Source: an uncultured Eubacteriales bacterium
GTDB taxonomy: Bacteria; Bacillota; Clostridia; Christensenellales; Aristaeellaceae
DNA: 47,733 nucleotides
Direction of reading: 5' to 3'
Assembly (NCBI GenBank): GCA_902774025.1
Contig: CACYGY010000013.1
Coordinates: 1 to 47,733, forward strand
The stretch's first letter is position 1. Every line of letters begins with the position of its first letter. Shown here piece by piece: positions 27,493 to 35,757 of the stretch. The notes beneath the pieces are model-generated. The model ran no database searches, was not told the origin of the DNA, and saw only the letters and a list, made by a program, of their open reading frames with translations. Made by a program: the position numbers and the translations under genes.

Positions 27493-27521
27493 ATCTTAGT
27501 CTTTTCCGCCGGGAAGTGCAA
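27493..27521 (-). promoter_or_regulatory. promoter of the sensor kinase / regulator genes
   Basis: On the minus strand TTGCAC (27516-27521), 17-bp spacer, TAAGAT (27493-27498). It lies after the terminator of the binding-protein gene, so the two-component genes can be expressed independently. Confidence 0.5.
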
Positions 27522-27530
27522 TTCCGGCAG

Positions 27531-27567
27531 AAAAACCGCACAGGGCGGGAAGACCCGTCCTGTGCGG
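27531..27567 (-). terminator. Rho-independent terminator after the binding-protein gene
   Basis: A 14-bp stem (27536-27549 with 27554-27567, one G-U pair, 4-base loop) is followed on the minus strand by TTTTT. It begins 14 bases past the binding-protein stop. Confidence 0.85.
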
Positions 27568-27580
27568 AAGGTTCAGGTGC

Positions 27581-29128
27581 TTACTGCTTGCCGGCATACC
27601 AGGCCCGGACGCGTTCGGTTACAGCTTCACCGCCGTTCCTGTACCAGCGTTCCACGAATTCATCGAACTTATCCAGATCATACTCACCGGTGATGATCTT
27701 GGAAATGTATTCCACATACAGCGTACGGTTCTGGATGTCCTCATATCCGTCATAGATGGACGAGGGCATGCCGTCCGCGGCGATCACCCTGCCGTCTGCC
27801 TGATTGCCGTTGAGCAGGGCAATGGATTCGTCGATCTGCCAGCTGTTCTCTTCCGTGCGGACAGCCTCCAGACGGCTGGTGATCACGTCCACATTTTCCA
27901 CCTGGCAGCCGGGAGTCTGCAGAATCAACAGCTCCTGGGTGGCCTTGTCTTCCGGAAGCTTGACCTTTTTTCCGTCGACAACCTCATGATGCATACCTTC
28001 CACGCCATATTCCAGATCACGGTATTCCGTGTTGTACTGGCAGTCCAGCACCCGGAAGGCCGCCTTCATCAGCTGCTCATCCTTTGCCACGTCGGCGGAA
28101 ACCATCTTGCCGGAGTTCCCCGTGGGCTTGACCGTGATGAAGCCCTGATAGCCTTCGGCGCTGATCTGGGGCAGGTTGGCCACCTGAGCCTTCACTGCGC
28201 CGGCCGTGTAGTCATAGACGCCCTGCAGCCGCTGATAGGCAACCCACGGAATGTGATAATATACGCCGACCACGTTGCTGTCGAACTTACCGGACCAGTC
28301 GGCGCCCGAGTTCAGCAGGGTTTCGGGATCCAGCAGGCCTTCCCGGTACAGACCGGAAACGAATGCCAGCGCGTCCTTCATGTTGGGCGTCACAGCGGAA
28401 TAGGTGATTTCACCATTGTACACATCCCACTCGGGATACCCTTCATACATGGCAATACCGTACATGGCAAACAGGTAATCCATCCAGCGGGCTTCAGCAC
28501 GTCCGCCGGCGGGAATCTCGTCCGCGGCGCCGTTGCCGTTGGGGTCCTTTTCCTTAAAGGCGCGCAGGACTTCCACAAACGCTTCCTGCGTTTCAGGCAT
28601 CTTCATGCCGACAGCGTCCAGCCAGTCCGTACGGATATAGGCGCCGTGGCGGGTGAAGGTGGTGACGTCCGGAATCGTCCAGATCCGGCCCTGACCGGTG
28701 GGATCATTGGCCCGGACGGTTTCCCAGACGGAAGCAGGAACGGATTCCCACACATGAGGCATGTATTCCGGCAGATAATCTGTCAGATCCAGTGCAGCCC
28801 CGTCCAGAATCAGGCCATTTTCGATGCCGTTATTGTAGATAAAGATATCCGGCGTATCGTTGGCCGCGACCCGCAGCGCCAGCTGCTCGCGATAGGTCTG
28901 TCCGCCGTTCCAGTCCACATAGGGCATATAGACGCCCACGCCGATGGTTTCCTTTGTCAGGTTGTAATAGGCGCCGCCGATCTCAACCGGCAGGAAGCCT
29001 TCATTGGTGAACCAGTACTCAATGTCAGGATAGCTTTCCTCTGCTTCAGCGGCGGCAAGGCTCACGCCGGCGGTCATCAGGACCAGCGCCAGCAGCAGGC
29101 TCAGGATACGGGATGTCAGTTTCTTCAT
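27581..29128 (-). CDS. extracellular solute-binding protein (LplA/YtcQ-type)
   Basis: A 515-residue carbohydrate-binding protein of the large ABC class. A signal peptide MKKLTSRILSLLLALVLMTA ends near AAAEA (residues 24-30). There is no cysteine, so no lipobox, unlike most Gram-positive binding proteins. DGAALDLTDYLPEYMP and YIRTDWLDAVGMKMPETQEA are typical of this family. The start follows AAGAAGGAGAAACC. It is the last transporter gene before a strong terminator, with the two permease genes upstream. The sugar is unknown. Confidence 0.88.
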   Translation of the reverse strand: MKKLTSRILSLLLALVLMTAGVSLAAAEAEESYPDIEYWFTNEGFLPVEIGGAYYNLTKETIGVGVYMPYVDWNGGQTYREQLALRVAANDTPDIFIYNNGIENGLILDGAALDLTDYLPEYMPHVWESVPASVWETVRANDPTGQGRIWTIPDVTTFTRHGAYIRTDWLDAVGMKMPETQEAFVEVLRAFKEKDPNGNGAADEIPAGGRAEARWMDYLFAMYGIAMYEGYPEWDVYNGEITYSAVTPNMKDALAFVSGLYREGLLDPETLLNSGADWSGKFDSNVVGVYYHIPWVAYQRLQGVYDYTAGAVKAQVANLPQISAEGYQGFITVKPTGNSGKMVSADVAKDEQLMKAAFRVLDCQYNTEYRDLEYGVEGMHHEVVDGKKVKLPEDKATQELLILQTPGCQVENVDVITSRLEAVRTEENSWQIDESIALLNGNQADGRVIAADGMPSSIYDGYEDIQNRTLYVEYISKIITGEYDLDKFDEFVERWYRNGGEAVTERVRAWYAGKQ

Positions 29129-29190
29129 GGTTTCTCCTTCTTTCTTCATATTTTTTTCTTCCATAAACTGGAAGGAAAAAGCAACGGGGG

Positions 29191-30078
29191 TTATCCCTTC
29201 ACGGAACCGAGCATGGCGCCCTTGGCAAAATACTTCTGCACGAAGGGATAGATCAGCAGCACCGGGACCATCGAGAAGATGACGGCCGCAGCTCCGAGAG
29301 TGTCGTTGGTATAATTGGCCGTGCTGACCTTCACAGCGGCAGCGATATCGCCGGAGGCCGCGTTCACCAGCTGGTGGATTTTCAGCTGCAGCGGGAACAG
29401 GGAAGTATCCTGAATCATCATCAGGGGTGTCGAATACTGATTCCAGGCGCCGACACCATAGAACAGTCCGACCGTGGCAATCACAGCCTTGGAGGAGGGC
29501 AGGACAATCCGGAAGAACATCCGGAATTTGCCGCATCCGTCAATTTCAGCCGCCTCCTCAATCTCATGCGGGAAGGACTGGAAGAAGCTTCGCATGACCA
29601 GCAGGTTATAGGCGGAAATGACCTGGGGAATCACCATGGCCCAGAAACTGTTGTAAAGCCCGTAGCTCCGCAGGGTCAGGAAGTAGGGGATTGTCGGTGC
29701 CTTGAAAATCATTGTGAAAACCACGATCAGCATCAGCACCTTCACCGGGGCGAAATTCCGCTTGGACAGCGGATAAGCCATCATGGCATTGATGAAGAGG
29801 GAAATCACAACCACCAGAGCGGTGGACACGGCGGAGATGCCCAGGGAGCTCCAAAGGCCTGCATTCCGCAGCATGAACTCCCAGGAGGCAAAGGTTAAGC
29901 CTACCGGTACCAGGCCGATGGTTCCCGTCTGGGAAGCAATCTTGGAGCTCAGGGAAACCGCCAGCTCCGCAATCATGGGAACGGCCATCACGATGCCGAA
30001 GAGAATCAGGAAAACCAGGACCGCCAGATGAAACGCATGATCCCTGGCAGATTCCCGGATATGGTTCCTCAAGATCAT
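29191..30078 (-). CDS. ABC sugar permease (YtcP/LplC-type)
   Basis: A 295-residue inner-membrane permease with six or so hydrophobic segments. The EAA loop is EIEEAAEIDGCGKFRMFFRI with VLPSSKAVIATVGLF after it, where the ATPase docks. The ATG at 30078 overlaps the upstream permease stop (TAATG) after GGGGGG; a GTG two codons upstream is the alternative. No ATP-binding gene is present, normal for this group, which uses a shared MsmK-like ATPase. Confidence 0.92.
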   Translation of the reverse strand: MILRNHIRESARDHAFHLAVLVFLILFGIVMAVPMIAELAVSLSSKIASQTGTIGLVPVGLTFASWEFMLRNAGLWSSLGISAVSTALVVVISLFINAMMAYPLSKRNFAPVKVLMLIVVFTMIFKAPTIPYFLTLRSYGLYNSFWAMVIPQVISAYNLLVMRSFFQSFPHEIEEAAEIDGCGKFRMFFRIVLPSSKAVIATVGLFYGVGAWNQYSTPLMMIQDTSLFPLQLKIHQLVNAASGDIAAAVKVSTANYTNDTLGAAAVIFSMVPVLLIYPFVQKYFAKGAMLGSVKG

Positions 30079-31016
30079 TACCACAGCCCCCCATCCTCAG
30101 AAACACGCTTTGAGAGGTGGTTGAAGACAACCACCAGGATCAGGCCGATCACCGACTGGAAAAGGCCGACGGCGGTGGAAAAGCTGTATTTCCCCTGCTG
30201 GATACCGGAACGGTAAACATAGGTGTCGAAAATATCCGCCACATCGTAGGTCATGGGGGTGTAAAGGTTGAATACCTGGTCAAACCCGAGGTCCAGAAAG
30301 CTGCCGATATTGATAAGAAACAGCGTCACTGCCGTAGGCAGAATCATGGGAAACGTAATCCGGGTCATTTTCTGGAACCGGGAAGCGCCGTCAATGGAAG
30401 CCGATTCGTAAAGTCCGGGATCGATGCCGGAAATGGCCGCCAGATACACCACCGTGCCCCATCCGGATTCCTTCCATATGGAGGTCAGCACATAAACCGG
30501 CCTGAACCAGGCACTCTTCTGCATGGGCAGGATCATTTCCAGGCCGAACAGGGCACGGATCTGATTGAACAGCCCGGATGATCCCAGCACGTCAAAGGTC
30601 AGACCGCCCACAATCACCCAGGAAATAAAATGTGGAATCGTCACCACCGTCTGAATGCTCTTTTTCACAAAAGGCTGACGAAGCTCGTTCATCAGCAGTG
30701 CCAGAAGAATCGGCACCGGAAAAACGATCAGCGTTTTCAGAGCGCCCAGGATCAGCGTATTCCGGAACACCCGGTGAAAATCGTCATAGTTCAGCAGTTT
30801 CCCGAAGTTCTCCAGACCCACCCACGGACTGCCCCAGATGCCCTTGCGCAGAGAGAAATTCTGGAAGGCAATCACACTGCCCGCCATCGGAACATATCTG
30901 ATGAGAATCAGAAAAGTCAGCCCCGGCAGAATCATGACATAATAGGGCCAGAAATCCCGGAAATGCCGGGCCAGCCGGCCGCCGCCAACAGATCCGGCCC
31001 GTCGTGAATGGCTCAT
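30078..31016 (-). CDS. ABC sugar permease (YteP/LplB-type)
   Basis: A 312-residue permease. The first hydrophobic segment YYVMILPGLTFLILIRYVPM is characteristic, followed by WVGLENFGKLL. The EAA loop contains YESASIDGASRFQKMTRITF and PMILPT after it. The ATG at 31016 follows AAAGAGGTGACC; further upstream in-frame Met codons exist (to 31076) but with weaker sites. It is the first gene of the sugar-uptake operon. Confidence 0.92.
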   Translation of the reverse strand: MSHSRRAGSVGGGRLARHFRDFWPYYVMILPGLTFLILIRYVPMAGSVIAFQNFSLRKGIWGSPWVGLENFGKLLNYDDFHRVFRNTLILGALKTLIVFPVPILLALLMNELRQPFVKKSIQTVVTIPHFISWVIVGGLTFDVLGSSGLFNQIRALFGLEMILPMQKSAWFRPVYVLTSIWKESGWGTVVYLAAISGIDPGLYESASIDGASRFQKMTRITFPMILPTAVTLFLINIGSFLDLGFDQVFNLYTPMTYDVADIFDTYVYRSGIQQGKYSFSTAVGLFQSVIGLILVVVFNHLSKRVSEDGGLW

Positions 31017-31047
31017 GGACAGGTCACCTCTTTTCATCTTTGCGTTC

Positions 31048-31076
31048 ATTCTATCCGGCCAACCGATCCTGAACAA
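31048..31076 (-). promoter_or_regulatory. promoter of the sugar-uptake operon
   Basis: On the minus strand TTGTTC (31071-31076), 17-bp spacer, TAGAAT (31048-31053). The -35 box overlaps one of the repeats described at 31071-31140. Confidence 0.55.
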
Positions 31077-31140
31077 TTCGACAAATTGAAGCTTTTACCC
31101 GGACAGATTTAAGAATTGTCCGGAAGATGATGGACAATTG
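31071..31140. promoter_or_regulatory. cluster of GGACAATT-type repeats (putative operators)
   Basis: Four copies of one short element are packed here: GAACAATTC (31071-31079), GACAAATTG (31080-31088), GGACAATTC on the minus strand (31113-31121) and GGACAATTG (31132-31140). The last two form an 8-bp inverted repeat. A further dyad, CCGGACA / TGTCCGG, spans 31099-31123. Such a cluster between divergent genes suits an AraC-type regulator such as the nearby YesN-like protein; binding is inferred. Confidence 0.5.
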
Positions 31141-31160
31141 TTTTCCGTTCCTGATAAAAT
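31131..31160 (+). promoter_or_regulatory. promoter of the glycoside hydrolase gene
   Basis: TGGACA (31131-31136), 18-bp spacer, TAAAAT (31155-31160). It overlaps the rightmost repeat of the operator cluster. Confidence 0.45.
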
Positions 31161-31166
31161 CGGAAC

Positions 31167-31189
31167 AAAAAAACCGGGCTGACGCCCGG
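31167..31189 (-). terminator. minus-strand terminator in the divergent region
   Basis: Stem CCGGGC (31174-31179) / GCCCGG (31184-31189), 4-base loop, followed on the minus strand by TTTTTTT (31167-31173). It points away from the hydrolase gene and would stop antisense transcripts before the sugar-uptake operon. Confidence 0.55.
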
Positions 31190-31248
31190 CGCAGACACGG
31201 AAGCACATAAAAGATCAGGGAAAAGGATAAACCTGGAAAGGAATCATT

Positions 31249-33888
31249 ATGAACAAAACCATTCAGGCTCTGCAGGAGAACCGGGAAGAGAATCATGTGC
31301 TGCCCTTTTTCTGGCAGCACGGGGAATCGGAAGCGACCCTGCGGGAAATGATGACCGCCATCCACGGGGCAAACTGCCGGGCGGTCTGTGTGGAAAGCCG
31401 GCCCCATCCGGATTTCTGCGGTCCCAGGTGGTGGCAGGATATGGACGTCATACTGGACGAAGCCCGGAAGCGGGACATGCAGGTCTGGATTCTGGATGAC
31501 AGCCATTTCCCCACAGGCTTCGCGAACGGAGCCCTGGAGGGAAAGGCGGACAGCCTGTGCCGGCAGAGCATCTTTCTGAACGCTCTTTCTCTTCCCGCTG
31601 AAGGGGGAGTCATCCGGATCAACCTGCGGGAGAAGGAGCTGCTGAAGGCTCCGGTGCGGGTTGCTTCCAACTCCATGGAAGCCCGTTTTTTCAACATCCC
31701 GCCAGCCCGGGTTTTCAGTGACGACCGGGTGTTCCGGGTCTTCCTGCGGCAGAGCGGTCAGGAAGCGGATCTGACAGACCGGCTGGACGGCGAGGTTCTG
31801 ACCTTTGAAAAGGCGCAGGGAGAAGCGGAGCTCCGGGTGCTGGTGATCAGCCGGAATGCCGGTTTCCACAGGAATTACATCAACATGACCCAGGCGGACA
31901 GCGTACAGATGCTGATCGACGCGGTCTACGAGCCCCACTGGCAGCACTATGCGGCGGATTTCGGCAAAACCATCGCCGGCTTTTTCTCCGACGAGCCGGA
32001 GCTGGGCAACGGTTTTCTGTACGATAAGGGAAATCTGCTGGGCTCCCGCCAGGATCTTCCCTGGGGAACAGAGCTGGAAGCCGAGCTGCCGAAGGTTATG
32101 GGAGAAGGATGGGTACGGGATCTGCAGCGGCTGTGGGAGGAGGACACGGCGCCCGAAACCGCCCGCGTTCACGCCCTGTATATGGACTGCCTGACCCGGC
32201 TGGTGCAGAAGAATTTTTCCGGGCAGCTGGGCGCCTGGTGCCGCGGACACGGAGTCATGTACATCGGTCATGTCATTGAGGACGACGGCCATCACTGCAG
32301 GACAGGATCCAGCCTCGGCCACTATTTCCGGGGTCTGGCCGGCCAGGATATGGCGGGCATCGACGATATCGGCGGCCAGGTATACCCCCAGGGGGAGGAC
32401 GAGCCTGTCCTCACCCCCTCCGGCTTCCCCCGGGACGGCGTCTTCTTCCACTACGGCCTGGGCAAACTGGGCCAGAGCGCAGCCGCACTGGAGCCCCGGA
32501 AGGCCGGGCGTGCCATGTGTGAAATCTTCGGTAATTACGGCTGGGAGGAAGGCCTCCGGCTGGAAAAATATCTGGCGGATCACTTTCTGGTCCGGGGCAT
32601 CAACTATTTTGTGCCCCACGCATTCACCGGGCTGGATTTTCCGGATCCGGACTGCCCGCCCCATTTCTATGCCCACGGGCATAATCCCCAGTACCGGCAT
32701 TTCGGCCGGCTCATCACTTATATGAACCGGGCCGCCACCCTGACCTCCAGCGGACGGCACCGGATTCCCGCCGCCATCCTGTATCATGGCGAGGCGGAAT
32801 GGTGCGATTCGCAGGCCATGGCCTTTGAGCAGCCGGGACGCCGGCTGTACGACGACCAGATTGATTATCATGTGATATCCGCCGACTTCCTGGCGGATCC
32901 GGCGCTCTGCCGCACCGGAGAGAACGGCACCTTCTCCGTCAGCGGGCAAAGGTATCAGGTCATGATCGTTCCCGGCTGCGCCAGTCTCTGCAGAGCCGCG
33001 GCGGAAGGTCTGGAGAGGCTGGCGGAAGCCGGCGTGCCGGTGTGCTTTGCGGAACGGAAGCCTGCCTTCGTCAGCGAGACCGGCGTGCCGCTTCCCGCAG
33101 CCCTGAACCGCTGTCCCGTCGTCGCTCTCGCCGATCTGGCAAAGACGGTGCGGGAGATGGGCGTGCAGGCACCGGTGATTCATCCGGCGCAGGCAAGAAT
33201 CCGGCTGCTGGAAATCCAGGGAGACACACGCCTGGTCATGATCGTCAACGAGGATTCAGAGCCATGGAGCGGTACCCTCCGGCTGCCGGAACCCATGGAA
33301 GAGGCCTTCCTGTACGACGCCTTTGAAAACCGCTGTCTGCCGGCGGAGGGGAACGGGGAGGACATCCGGCTCACCATAGAACCGCTGAAGCCGCTCTTCC
33401 TCGTCAGCGGTTCCTGCAGCGCGCCCCTGTACACCGCCCCGAAGACCGGAAGGGAAATCCCCCTGACCGGCTGGCAGCGCTCCCTTTGTGAAGGAGCGGA
33501 ATATCCGCACTTCTCCGCCCCCGCGGCCACGGTCATCCCGGACGGGCAGCTGGTCGCGGAGGAGAATCCCGCCTTTTCCGGCTTTGTGCGGTACGACTGC
33601 CGCTTCACGCTGGAGGCGGATCAGAGGCTGCTGCTTGAAATCGCAGATGCCGGGGAAGGCGTCGAGGTCTTCCTGAACGGGGAAAGCACGGGTATTCAGA
33701 TTGCGCCGCCTTTCATTTATTCCCTTGAGGGCAGAGCAGGCGAAAACCATCTCCGTATTGAAGTCGCGACCACTCTGGAGCGGGAATGCTATCCGCTTCT
33801 GCAGGGCTACCGGAAGCTGCAGGCCAGGGTACCCGCCTGCCCCAGCGGCCTGACCGGAGAGGTTACGCTCTCTGAAATCATCACCTGA
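31249..33888 (+). CDS. putative glycoside hydrolase, GH106-like
   Basis: An 879-residue protein with no signal peptide, so cytoplasmic. The N-terminus shows a barrel pattern used by GH106-type and related large hydrolases: FFWQHGESEATLREMM, then RWWQDMDVILDEARKRDMQV and ILDDSHFPTGFANG. FFSDEPELG near residue 245 places acidic residues where the family has catalytic ones. Residues about 740-879 look like a beta-sandwich (FVRYDCRFTLEADQRLLL), possibly carbohydrate-binding. Rhamnosidase activity is only a guess. Its start follows TGGAAAGGAATCATT. It is divergent from the sugar-uptake operon, so probably cleaves imported oligosaccharides. Confidence 0.6.
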   Translation: MNKTIQALQENREENHVLPFFWQHGESEATLREMMTAIHGANCRAVCVESRPHPDFCGPRWWQDMDVILDEARKRDMQVWILDDSHFPTGFANGALEGKADSLCRQSIFLNALSLPAEGGVIRINLREKELLKAPVRVASNSMEARFFNIPPARVFSDDRVFRVFLRQSGQEADLTDRLDGEVLTFEKAQGEAELRVLVISRNAGFHRNYINMTQADSVQMLIDAVYEPHWQHYAADFGKTIAGFFSDEPELGNGFLYDKGNLLGSRQDLPWGTELEAELPKVMGEGWVRDLQRLWEEDTAPETARVHALYMDCLTRLVQKNFSGQLGAWCRGHGVMYIGHVIEDDGHHCRTGSSLGHYFRGLAGQDMAGIDDIGGQVYPQGEDEPVLTPSGFPRDGVFFHYGLGKLGQSAAALEPRKAGRAMCEIFGNYGWEEGLRLEKYLADHFLVRGINYFVPHAFTGLDFPDPDCPPHFYAHGHNPQYRHFGRLITYMNRAATLTSSGRHRIPAAILYHGEAEWCDSQAMAFEQPGRRLYDDQIDYHVISADFLADPALCRTGENGTFSVSGQRYQVMIVPGCASLCRAAAEGLERLAEAGVPVCFAERKPAFVSETGVPLPAALNRCPVVALADLAKTVREMGVQAPVIHPAQARIRLLEIQGDTRLVMIVNEDSEPWSGTLRLPEPMEEAFLYDAFENRCLPAEGNGEDIRLTIEPLKPLFLVSGSCSAPLYTAPKTGREIPLTGWQRSLCEGAEYPHFSAPAATVIPDGQLVAEENPAFSGFVRYDCRFTLEADQRLLLEIADAGEGVEVFLNGESTGIQIAPPFIYSLEGRAGENHLRIEVATTLERECYPLLQGYRKLQARVPACPSGLTGEVTLSEIIT

Positions 33889-34024
33889 CATAACACAGTC
33901 TGCCGCTCCGGCATGCGCTGCTTACGATGGTACCGATTCCCGTGCGGGTGTCTGTCCCTCCGCGGCTCTTGCGCATAACCGGAACACGTCTGCGGCCGCC
34001 GGCAGTCCGGCGGAGAAAGCTGCG

Positions 34025-34198
34025 ATGCATGTAATCCCGGGCAGAAGTGCGTTCGGGGTGATCTCCGCCCGGGCTCACGAAGCCTTTGACGAATTCATCA
34101 CACTCATGCAGGACGAAAGCGTCAAAACGCTGATTTCCCGGACGGACAATGGAAAGATGACCCGTGTGCCTCTGACCGGACGGTCTGTGGGCATATGA
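34025..34198 (+). pseudogene. 57-residue open frame containing a scrap resembling the downstream esterase
   Basis: The frame opens with ATG after GGAGAAAGCTGCG and runs 57 codons. Its latter part, VKTLISRTDNGKMTRVPLTG, resembles the downstream esterase's VRTVIPQTDNGKGVLLHQMT followed by RVPLPG. The main difference is an 18-base in-frame deletion of GVLLHQ. The first half (AHEAFDEFITLMQDESV) is not recognised. It may be a fossil fragment or a genuine small gene; the position next to another fossil favours the former. Confidence 0.4.
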
Positions 34199-34378
34199 AT
34201 ACGATCATGGGCCTTCGGGAGACTGCCGGGGAACGCTCCGTCCGTCTCCGGGGGAAGTCAGCAAAGTGCGCCGGATCAGCAGGGAAGAACCGGCATCCTG
34301 TCTTCGGGATCAGCCTGAATTGTTCGCTCCCCGGGCTTTATGGTGCTCTCCATGGGCTTATTGGTAAAATGGAATCAT
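34176..34378 (+). pseudogene. decayed 3' fragment of an idi copy
   Basis: This aligns without large gaps to 22827-23025, the last third of idi. Read in the idi frame it gives PDGLWAYEYDH, then RPSPGEVSKVRRISREE and DQPELFAPRA, close to the intact protein; the catalytic EYDH is kept. A one-base deletion after GCTTT shifts the frame near the end, and the first two-thirds of the gene is absent. Many substitutions (for example W to R) show it is no longer selected. Confidence 0.85.
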
Positions 34379-34419
34379 ACGGTAACCGGTCAAGATACAG
34401 ATTTTCAGGAGGCGAGTCT

Positions 34420-35502
34420 ATGCGAATTGAAGAGGTGGACAGAAATTTCAGACTTCAGAATTCTGTGCCTGAGGATGTGGTTTTCTATGACGTCAGGGAG
34501 GAGCCTTTCACGCTGGAGGGGCTGACCCCCAACGGGGAAGGGTCCTTCTGCCGTCTTCCTCTGTCCCTCCTGCCGAAACTGAGTGAGGGCATGCAGATGC
34601 TGGCGTGGCATCTGGCGGGCGGGGTGGTCCGCTTTGCCACGGACGCACAGGAGCTGTTTCTCAACTGGGTCCTGAAGGATCCCACAGTGATGCCTCATTT
34701 TACAGCCTGTGGACAGAGCGGTATGGAGCTGTTCTCCGTGGGGGAGGACGGCAGGGCGGAATGGGTCAGAACCGTGATTCCCCAGACGGACAATGGAAAA
34801 GGCGTTCTGCTGCATCAGATGACCCGTGTGCCCCTGCCGGGTGAATTGCGGTCCTACATGCTTTATCTTCCCCTGTACAACGGGCTGGAAAAGCTGGAGA
34901 TCGGTGTGGGACACGGAGCCGGGATTCTGGGCGATCAGACCCGGCGGCGGTATCTGCATCCCATTGTGTTTTATGGTTCCTCCATCACCCAGGGAGGCTG
35001 TGCTGCCAAGGCAGGAAGCGCCTATTCCGCCGTGATGTGCAGGACATTGAATGCACCATGCGTGAACCTGGGTTTTTCCGGCAATGCCAGGGGCGAGAAG
35101 GAAATGGCAGAGTTTGTGGCGGGCCTGTCCATGTCCGCGATGATCCTGGATTATGATCACAACGCACGCAGTGTCCGGGAACTGCAGGATACGCATGAGG
35201 CCTTCTTCCGGACCGTGCGGAAAGCACATCCGGATCTGCCGGTTCTGGTGGTCTCCAGACCGGACCCTCATCCCTGTGAAGAGGACCGGCAGAGACTGGA
35301 GATCATCCGGACAACGGTCCGGCATGCCCTGGAGGCAGGGGACCGAAGGGTTCGTTTTGTTGACGGCGGCCGTCTTCTGGAAGGGCCTGAACGGGATATG
35401 TGTCTGGTGGACGGAACGCATCCCACCAGCATGGGGTTTTACAGAATGGCCCGGGTGCTGCTCTCTGAACTGGCGGAACTGGGCGTGGGGCCGTCCGCGT
35501 GA
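34420..35502 (+). CDS. two-domain SGNH (GDSL) hydrolase
   Basis: A 360-residue protein. Residues 1-175 look like the beta-sandwich 'GxDLY' domain that precedes this lipase subgroup (VVFYDVREEPFTLEGL). From about 178 it is an SGNH hydrolase: YGSSITQGG with nucleophile Ser188, the Gly block NLGFSGNARGE, and the DGTHPTSMGF end with D331 and H334. Such enzymes are esterases, often deacetylating sugars or glycans. No signal peptide. The ATG at 34420 follows CAGGAGGCGAGTCT; upstream in-frame codons from 34195 are the idi fossil read out of frame. Substrate unknown. Confidence 0.88.
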   Translation: MRIEEVDRNFRLQNSVPEDVVFYDVREEPFTLEGLTPNGEGSFCRLPLSLLPKLSEGMQMLAWHLAGGVVRFATDAQELFLNWVLKDPTVMPHFTACGQSGMELFSVGEDGRAEWVRTVIPQTDNGKGVLLHQMTRVPLPGELRSYMLYLPLYNGLEKLEIGVGHGAGILGDQTRRRYLHPIVFYGSSITQGGCAAKAGSAYSAVMCRTLNAPCVNLGFSGNARGEKEMAEFVAGLSMSAMILDYDHNARSVRELQDTHEAFFRTVRKAHPDLPVLVVSRPDPHPCEEDRQRLEIIRTTVRHALEAGDRRVRFVDGGRLLEGPERDMCLVDGTHPTSMGFYRMARVLLSELAELGVGPSA

Positions 35503-35567
35503 GAAGATGGCTGAAGACAACCGGAAATGGAATTATTGGGATTCATAAATACCTTCTGATTCATGCC

Positions 35568-35596
35568 TTGACAAAAGCGGAATTATCCCTTATAAG
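35568..35596 (+). promoter_or_regulatory. promoter of the acyl-activating operon
   Basis: TTGACA (35568-35573), 17-bp spacer, TATAAG (35591-35596). It is near-consensus and separates this operon from the esterase gene. Confidence 0.75.
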
Positions 35597-35757
35597 AGTC
35601 AAGTTGTGGGGATTCACGGGAAAGGGGCTGTTTTCCTGACCTTTCCGGAATGGGCGTCATCCGTTTCCCTGTGAGGAACAGGAGCGGAACTGCCGGTTCT
35701 CCCCGCCAGTCCGACCGGGGTCGGGATTTATCACGAATATACAGGAGTGAAACCGGA

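Larger units (their letters stand above)
33889..34419. other. remnant zone with no intact gene
   Basis: A 531-base stretch between the hydrolase and esterase genes. The first 130 bases show nothing recognisable. From about 34025 a short open frame, then a decayed idi copy, occupy it (entered separately). Confidence 0.6.

Noticed and set aside
31051..33183. Minus-strand open frame opposite the glycoside hydrolase
   Set aside because: No recognisable domains; the plus-strand protein is coherent throughout.
34195..34419. N-terminal extension of the SGNH hydrolase
   Set aside because: It is the idi fossil read in the wrong frame; a strong ribosome-binding site precedes the ATG at 34420.
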